DNA from: DATBLZ01 sp036555065
GTDB taxonomy: Bacteria > Pseudomonadota > Gammaproteobacteria > Steroidobacterales > Rariloculaceae
Assembly: GCA_036555065.1 (NCBI GenBank)
Contig: DATBLZ010000167.1
Span: forward strand, 1 to 5,334
Length of the DNA stretch: 5,334 bases
Reading direction: 5' to 3'
In this document: in pieces, positions 1 to 5,334 of the stretch
Layout of the letters: each line of letters opens with the position of its first letter
Numbering within the stretch: the stretch's first letter is position 1
Made by a program: the position numbers and the translations under genes
Notes under the pieces: model-generated
Told to the model about the DNA's origin: nothing
Databases searched by the model: none
Seen by the model: the letters and a program-made list of their open reading frames with translations, nothing else

Positions 1-643
<643 letters not shown>

Positions 644-652
644 GAGTGCTTA

Positions 653-662
653 CCTTTCCCTA
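653..662 (-). promoter_or_regulatory. Ribosome binding site of atpD, fused to the atpG stop codon
   Basis: On the coding strand the bases read TAGGGAAAGG. The first three are the stop codon of atpG, and the purine run AGGGAAAGG is the likely Shine-Dalgarno region. The AAGG part lies nine bases before the atpD ATG, a little long but workable. The fusion of stop and ribosome binding site suggests that ribosomes finishing gamma help start beta. That coupling is an inference. Confidence 0.6.
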
Positions 663-1520
663 GACTGCTGCCGCACCGCCGACGATCTCCGCGATCTCGC
701 GCGTGATCGCTGCCTGGCGCGCCTTGTTGTATTGGAGCTCCAGCGCATCGATGAATTTGCCCGCGTTCTCGGTCGCCGCCTTCATCGCGACCATTTTCGA
801 CGCCATCTCGCAGGCAACGTTTTCGACCGCGGCGCGATAGACCTGAGTCTCGATGTACCGCGTTAAAACGTGCACGAGCAGGTCGCGCGCCTCGGGCTCG
901 TAAATGTAGTCCCAATGGTCTTGGAGCTCGCCCTTGTCGATCGGCTCGACGGGCAAGAGCGTATCGATGCGCGGCTTTTGGCTCATCGTGTTGACGAAAT
1001 CGTTGTAAACGAGGAACACGCGGTCGACCTCGCCTTTCTGGTAGGCGTCCGTCATGGTCGTGACGGCGCCGACGAGATCGGCGACTTTCGGGATCTCACC
1101 CAAGTAGCTCGCCGTCGCGACGATATTGACGTTGAGGCGGCGGAAGTAGGCGAGCGCCTTCGCTCCGACGAGGCACAAATCCGACTCGACGCCTTGCTCG
1201 CGCCATTGGCGCAAGTCTGCGACGACGTGGCGGAACAGATTGACGTTGAGCGAGCCGCAAAGACCTTTATCCGTGCTGATGATGATGTGGCCGACATGCT
1301 TGACCTCGCGCTTGTCGAGGAACGGATGGTGGTAGTCGGGGTTCGCCTCCGACAAGTGCCCGATCACCGTGCGGATACGCTCCGCATAGGGCCGCGAGGC
1401 TTCCATGCGCTGCTGCGTGCGCCGGAGCTTCGACGCCGCGACCATCTGCATCGCATTCGTGATCTTCTGCGTGCTCTTGACGGTCGCGATCTGACGGCGA
1501 ATTTCTTTCCCGCTCGGCAT
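660..1520 (-). CDS. atpG: F-type ATP synthase subunit gamma
   Basis: Central rotating shaft of F1, coupling turning of the c ring to conformational change in the beta subunits. The protein has 286 residues (E. coli 287). It shows the N-terminal helix KEIRRQIATVKSTQKITNAM, the motif STDKGLCGSLN at residues 82-92, and the C-terminal family signature ITREIAEIV followed by GGAAAV. The two long coiled-coil helices at the ends and the Rossmann-like middle are therefore complete. There is no cysteine-containing regulatory insert of the chloroplast type; Cys88 lies in the conserved GLCG motif. The ATG at 1520 is chosen because it gives the family N-terminus. It lies only two bases after the atpA stop codon, and no strong ribosome binding site is present at normal distance (the nearest, AAGGG, is 12 bases away), so translation probably depends on ribosomes ending atpA. 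The gene stops with TAG. Confidence 0.98.
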   Translation of the reverse strand: MPSGKEIRRQIATVKSTQKITNAMQMVAASKLRRTQQRMEASRPYAERIRTVIGHLSEANPDYHHPFLDKREVKHVGHIIISTDKGLCGSLNVNLFRHVVADLRQWREQGVESDLCLVGAKALAYFRRLNVNIVATASYLGEIPKVADLVGAVTTMTDAYQKGEVDRVFLVYNDFVNTMSQKPRIDTLLPVEPIDKGELQDHWDYIYEPEARDLLVHVLTRYIETQVYRAAVENVACEMASKMVAMKAATENAGKFIDALELQYNKARQAAITREIAEIVGGAAAV

Positions 1521-1522
1521 AT

Positions 1523-3184
<1,662 letters not shown>

Positions 3185-3200
3185 ATCTCTATCTTTCCCT
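3185..3200 (-). promoter_or_regulatory. Purine-rich ribosome binding region of atpA
   Basis: The coding strand reads AGGGAAAGATAGAGAT directly before the atpA ATG. AGGGA, the best anti-Shine-Dalgarno match, lies 11 bases from the start, which is long; a weaker AGAG sits only two bases away. The site supports the chosen ATG at 3184 but looks moderate rather than strong. Confidence 0.5.
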
Positions 3201-3201
3201 C

Positions 3202-3756
3202 TCAAGCGATCAGCGTCTCGGCGAGCCGCTGCAAGCGGCTGCGCACCGAGCCGTCGATCATCCTGTCCTCTGCTCGCACGATCGCGCCGCCGAGCAGCGT
3301 CGGATCGACCGTGATCTCCAATTCCACCTTGCGCCCGAGCTTGCGCTCGAGCGCCGCCGCGACCTTGGCGGCTTGCTTGGCATCGACCTTGATCGCCGTA
3401 ATGAGCTGTGCTCTGACCTTGCTCTCGGCCTCGATCTTGAGCGCCTCGAATTGCCGGGCGATCTCGGGCAGCACGCTCAAGCGATCGTTCTCGCTCAAGA
3501 GCTCGAGCAGGTTCTCGCCGGCGCCGCCTTCCAAAACCTTCGTGCCGGGGAGGCCCTTGCACAGGTGCGCGACGAACTTCGCGCGTTGTGCGTCGTCGAG
3601 CTCGGGACGGCGCAAATGCGCGCGCACGGTCTCGTCGGCGACGATCGCCCCGGCCGTCGCGAGCGCGGACGCCCAGGCGTCGAGGTCGCGCGCCTGGCTC
3701 GCGACGTCGAAAACGGCCTTCGCGTAGGGCCGCGCAATGGTGCTCTGGTCAGCCAT
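3202..3756 (-). CDS. atpH: F-type ATP synthase subunit delta
   Basis: Stator protein that ties the top of the alpha3-beta3 head to the two b subunits; called OSCP in mitochondria. It has 184 residues (E. coli 177). The N-terminal helical domain opens with IARPYAKAVFDVA, the standard family start that binds the alpha N-terminus, and the C-terminal part ends with GGAIVRAEDRMIDGSVRSRL, the conserved region bearing the family signature. The middle is less conserved, as is normal for this subunit. The ATG at 3756 follows the atpF stop by ten bases, and the AGGGA ribosome binding site overlaps that stop codon. It is the only complete gene in the window that ends with TGA; the others use TAG. The 17-base gap to atpA contains the atpA ribosome binding region. 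No defect is seen. Confidence 0.97.
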   Translation of the reverse strand: MADQSTIARPYAKAVFDVASQARDLDAWASALATAGAIVADETVRAHLRRPELDDAQRAKFVAHLCKGLPGTKVLEGGAGENLLELLSENDRLSVLPEIARQFEALKIEAESKVRAQLITAIKVDAKQAAKVAAALERKLGRKVELEITVDPTLLGGAIVRAEDRMIDGSVRSRLQRLAETLIA

Positions 3757-3763
3757 CCTTCAA

Positions 3764-3769
3764 TCCCTA
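3764..3769 (-). promoter_or_regulatory. Ribosome binding site of atpH overlapping the atpF stop codon
   Basis: The coding strand reads TAGGGA. TAG ends atpF, and AGGGA, which shares its first two bases with that stop, is the Shine-Dalgarno sequence for atpH, seven bases before the ATG. An additional AAGG abuts the ATG but is too close to serve as the binding site. Confidence 0.7.
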
Positions 3770-4237
3770 TAAATCGCTCGCGAGCTGATCCAGCAGCTCG
3801 CGGTGCGCCTTCGCGTCGATCTCGCGGCCGAGGATTTTCTCGGCGCCCGCGATTGCGATCGCCGCGACCTGCCCGCGGAGCTCGTCGCGGGCTTTGTTGA
3901 TCTCGACTTCTGCCTCGGTGCGCGCGGCCTCGAGACGGCGCTTCTTCTCGGCCTCGCCTTCGGCCTTCGCGGCCTCGACGAGCTCGCCGCCGCGCGTGTT
4001 GGCCTGATCCACGATGCCGCGGGCTTGCTCGCGCGCAGCTGCAATCACCTTCGCCGCCTCGGTTTTCGCCTCGGCCAAATCCTGGCGCCCCTTCTCGCCG
4101 GCCGCGAGACCCTCGGCAATCTCTTTCTGCCGAGCTTCGATCGCCTGAATCAGGATCGGCCAGATGTACTTCATGCAGATCCAAACGAAAACGATCATCG
4201 CGATCGTCTGGCCGAAAAAAGTCGCATTAAAGCTCAC
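3767..4237 (-). CDS. atpF: F-type ATP synthase subunit b
   Basis: Peripheral stalk subunit; as a dimer it holds F1 still against the turning c ring. It is 156 residues, exactly the E. coli length. The N-terminal membrane helix (about residues 8-28, MSFNATFFGQTIAMIVFVW onward) is followed by the conserved WPILIQAIEARQKEIAEGL with Arg36. Next come about 90 residues of charged, Ala-rich coiled coil (roughly 45-125) forming the dimer. The segment AIAIAGAEKILGREID at 126-141 belongs to the delta-binding end. The start is GTG at 4237, chosen because it gives the standard N-terminus and has AGGAG seven bases upstream; no ATG lies nearby. A single b gene with no b' duplicate next to it agrees with a non-photosynthetic proteobacterial operon. 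It lies 32 bases after atpE and 10 before atpH. Confidence 0.98.
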   Translation of the reverse strand: MSFNATFFGQTIAMIVFVWICMKYIWPILIQAIEARQKEIAEGLAAGEKGRQDLAEAKTEAAKVIAAAREQARGIVDQANTRGGELVEAAKAEGEAEKKRRLEAARTEAEVEINKARDELRGQVAAIAIAGAEKILGREIDAKAHRELLDQLASDL

Positions 4238-4244
4238 GAACGCT

Positions 4245-4249
4245 CTCCT
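4245..4249 (-). promoter_or_regulatory. Ribosome binding site deciding the GTG start of atpF
   Basis: AGGAG on the coding strand, seven bases before the GTG at 4237, within GAGGAGAG. This strong site supports the GTG as the real start. Confidence 0.8.
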
Positions 4250-4269
4250 CGCGCACTCGACACATCACG

Positions 4270-4539
4270 CTAGCCGCCGACCGCCCCTTGGAGCTGGCCA
4301 ATGAACGGATTCGCAAACGCGAAGTAGAGCGCGATACCGACGCCGATCATGGCAACCGCGTCGAGCAACGCGACGACGAGAAACATTTGGTTGCGCAACA
4401 TCGGCGCGAGCTCGGGCTGCCGCGCAGCGCCTTCGAGGAAGCGGCCGCCTAAGAGGCCCATGCCGACGCCTACGCCCAGAGCGCCGAGCCCGATCAGAAG
4501 TGCCACGGCGATTGCCGTCATGCCAATTACAGTTTCCAT
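4270..4539 (-). CDS. atpE: F-type ATP synthase subunit c (proteolipid)
   Basis: Forms the membrane rotor ring and carries protons. The 89-residue protein is a two-helix hairpin: helix 1 with the Gly-rich packing motif GLGALGVGVGMGLLGG (residues 17-32), the polar loop ARQPE at 39-43 that contacts gamma and epsilon, and helix 2 with the ion-binding Asp60 in ALLDAVAMIG. An Asp at this place without the Gln/Glu-Ser sodium-binding pattern indicates protons as the coupling ion. Compared with E. coli (79 residues) it has about ten extra C-terminal residues, NPFIGQLQGAVGG being the end. The ATG at 4539 is preferred over a TTG one codon upstream (4542) because GGAG lies six bases before the ATG but only three before the TTG. 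The stop is TAG. Confidence 0.98.
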   Translation of the reverse strand: METVIGMTAIAVALLIGLGALGVGVGMGLLGGRFLEGAARQPELAPMLRNQMFLVVALLDAVAMIGVGIALYFAFANPFIGQLQGAVGG

Positions 4540-4588
4540 CAATGTCTCCAGTCGAGAATGGTTCGAAATGAAACGCCCGCTGCGTGCC
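4540..4588 (-). promoter_or_regulatory. atpB-atpE intergenic leader with atpE ribosome binding site
   Basis: This is the longest gap in the window (49 bases). The coding strand holds a moderately T-rich stretch (about 4553-4575) followed by ACTGGAGAC at 4544-4552, whose GGAG is six bases from the atpE ATG. From memory, the E. coli atpE leader, a known strong translation initiation region, also carries a U-rich stretch and ACUGGAGAC before the start. A similar role in raising output of subunit c, needed in many copies per complex, is inferred. No terminator hairpin with a T-run is seen. Confidence 0.65.
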
Positions 4589-5334
4589 CTAGTGCTCGCC
4601 CGTCGCGTGAGCCTGATCCAGGTACACGATCGTCAGCATCATGAATATGTAGGCCTGCAGCGTGATCACAAGGATATGGAAGATCGCCCAGCCCAGGTGC
4701 AAAGGCAGCTGATACCAACCAATGAGTCCGATGAGAATGAAAATCAGCTCGCCTGCATACATGTTGCCGAAGAGCCGCAGCGACAGCGAGAGCGGCTTCG
4801 CGATCAGCGACACGCCTTCGAGCACGAAGTTGAAAACTATGTAGAGCGGCGCGACGACGATGCCGGCGCCTTTGGTCGGCGGCGCGAGCGGATGGAACGT
4901 GAGCTCTTTGAGGAAGCCACCGAGGCCCTTGACCTTGACCGAATAGTAAAGAACCAAGATGAACACGGAGATCGACATCGCGAACGTGATGTTGATGTCG
5001 GTCGTCGGCACGACCTTGAGGTACGGGACTCCAGCGGCGCTCGCGGCCGTCGGCAGCCAGTCGACGGGGATCAGGTCCATGAGGTTCATCAAGAACACCC
5101 ACGCGAAAATCGTGAGCGCGAGCGGTGCTACGAGCTTGTTCTTGTGCTGAAACGCGCCGCGAACCGAGTCTTCGACGATCCCGACCAGCATCTCGACGGC
5201 GGTCTGAAGCTTGCCCGGCACGCCGCTCGTCGCGCGCTTCGCGACGCGGCGGAAGAGCACGCTGAACACGAGCCCGAGAATCACCGCGAAAGCCGTCGAG
5301 TCGACGTTGATCGTCGTCCAATCGACGAGGCCGC
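4589..5334 (-). CDS. atpB: F-type ATP synthase subunit a (5' end outside window)
   Basis: Membrane subunit with the two proton half-channels facing the c ring. 247 residues are visible, beginning in the segment GLVDWTTINVDS, which aligns with FWTINIDS of E. coli; about 35 N-terminal residues lie outside the window. A GTG at 5284 is an internal Val codon, not the start. Conserved parts are RRVAKRATSGVPGKLQTAVE, the helix with FAWVFLMNLMDLIPVD, then LSLRLFGNMYAGELIF, which holds the essential Arg (codon 4775-4777; E. coli Arg210), Asn and Glu219 equivalent, and finally WAIFHILVITLQAYIFM with the His245 and Gln252 equivalents. The loop before the essential-Arg helix is about ten residues longer than in E. 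coli and contains LAPPTKGAGIVVAP. The gene ends with TAG, 49 bases before atpE. Confidence 0.98.
   Translation of the reverse strand, partial: GLVDWTTINVDSTAFAVILGLVFSVLFRRVAKRATSGVPGKLQTAVEMLVGIVEDSVRGAFQHKNKLVAPLALTIFAWVFLMNLMDLIPVDWLPTAASAAGVPYLKVVPTTDINITFAMSISVFILVLYYSVKVKGLGGFLKELTFHPLAPPTKGAGIVVAPLYIVFNFVLEGVSLIAKPLSLSLRLFGNMYAGELIFILIGLIGWYQLPLHLGWAIFHILVITLQAYIFMMLTIVYLDQAHATGEH

Noticed and set aside
3202..3204. Possible recoding of TGA, suggested by the shortage of TGA stops
   Set aside because: AtpH ends at this TGA at the normal family length, and reading on would run into atpA.
4540..4588. Possible terminator or internal promoter between atpB and atpE
   Set aside because: No stable hairpin with a T-run and no convincing -35/-10 pair could be found; the gap fits a translation leader.
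4589..5284. Start of subunit a at the GTG at 5284
   Set aside because: The frame stays open to the window edge, and the upstream codons encode the conserved WTTINVDSTAFAV segment, so the gene is truncated by the window and does not start here.

Overview
The window is one uninterrupted block of the bacterial F-type H+-ATP synthase operon, lying entirely on the minus strand. In transcription order (high to low coordinates) it reads atpB (a, 5' end cut off by the window edge), atpE (c), atpF (b), atpH (delta), atpA (alpha), atpG (gamma) and atpD (beta, 3' end cut off). All seven reading frames are intact. Key functional residues can be seen in each subunit where I know them, including the Arg of subunit a, the Asp of subunit c, the P-loops of alpha and beta, and the alpha arginine finger.

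The order a-c-b-delta-alpha-gamma-beta, with F0 and F1 genes contiguous, together with subunit lengths very close to those of Escherichia coli (b 156, gamma 286, alpha core 513), points to a high-GC proteobacterium of the gamma (less likely beta) class. Alphaproteobacteria usually split F0 and F1 into separate loci. The lineage cannot be fixed further by reading alone.

Layout: 4589-5334 subunit a; 4540-4588 leader of atpE with a good ribosome binding site; 4270-4539 subunit c; 3767-4237 subunit b; 3202-3756 delta; 1523-3184 alpha; 660-1520 gamma; 1-643 start of beta. The gaps between genes are 49, 32, 10, 17, 2 and 16 bases. No promoter, terminator, RNA gene, mobile element or CRISPR array is visible, so transcription must start upstream of the window and continue past it. 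The a, b and c subunits form the membrane proton channel, rotor ring and stator stalk; delta joins the stator to the alpha3-beta3 head; gamma is the rotating shaft; alpha and beta form the nucleotide-binding head.

I found no new biological system here. The clearest departure from textbook is a 40-residue Lys/Ala/Glu-rich tail on the alpha subunit. It contains seven tandem tetrapeptides and ends only two bases before atpG, which has no good ribosome binding site of its own. Smaller oddities are the strong use of TAG stop codons (five of six), a roughly ten-residue insertion in a loop of subunit a, and a high density of the palindrome CGATCG.
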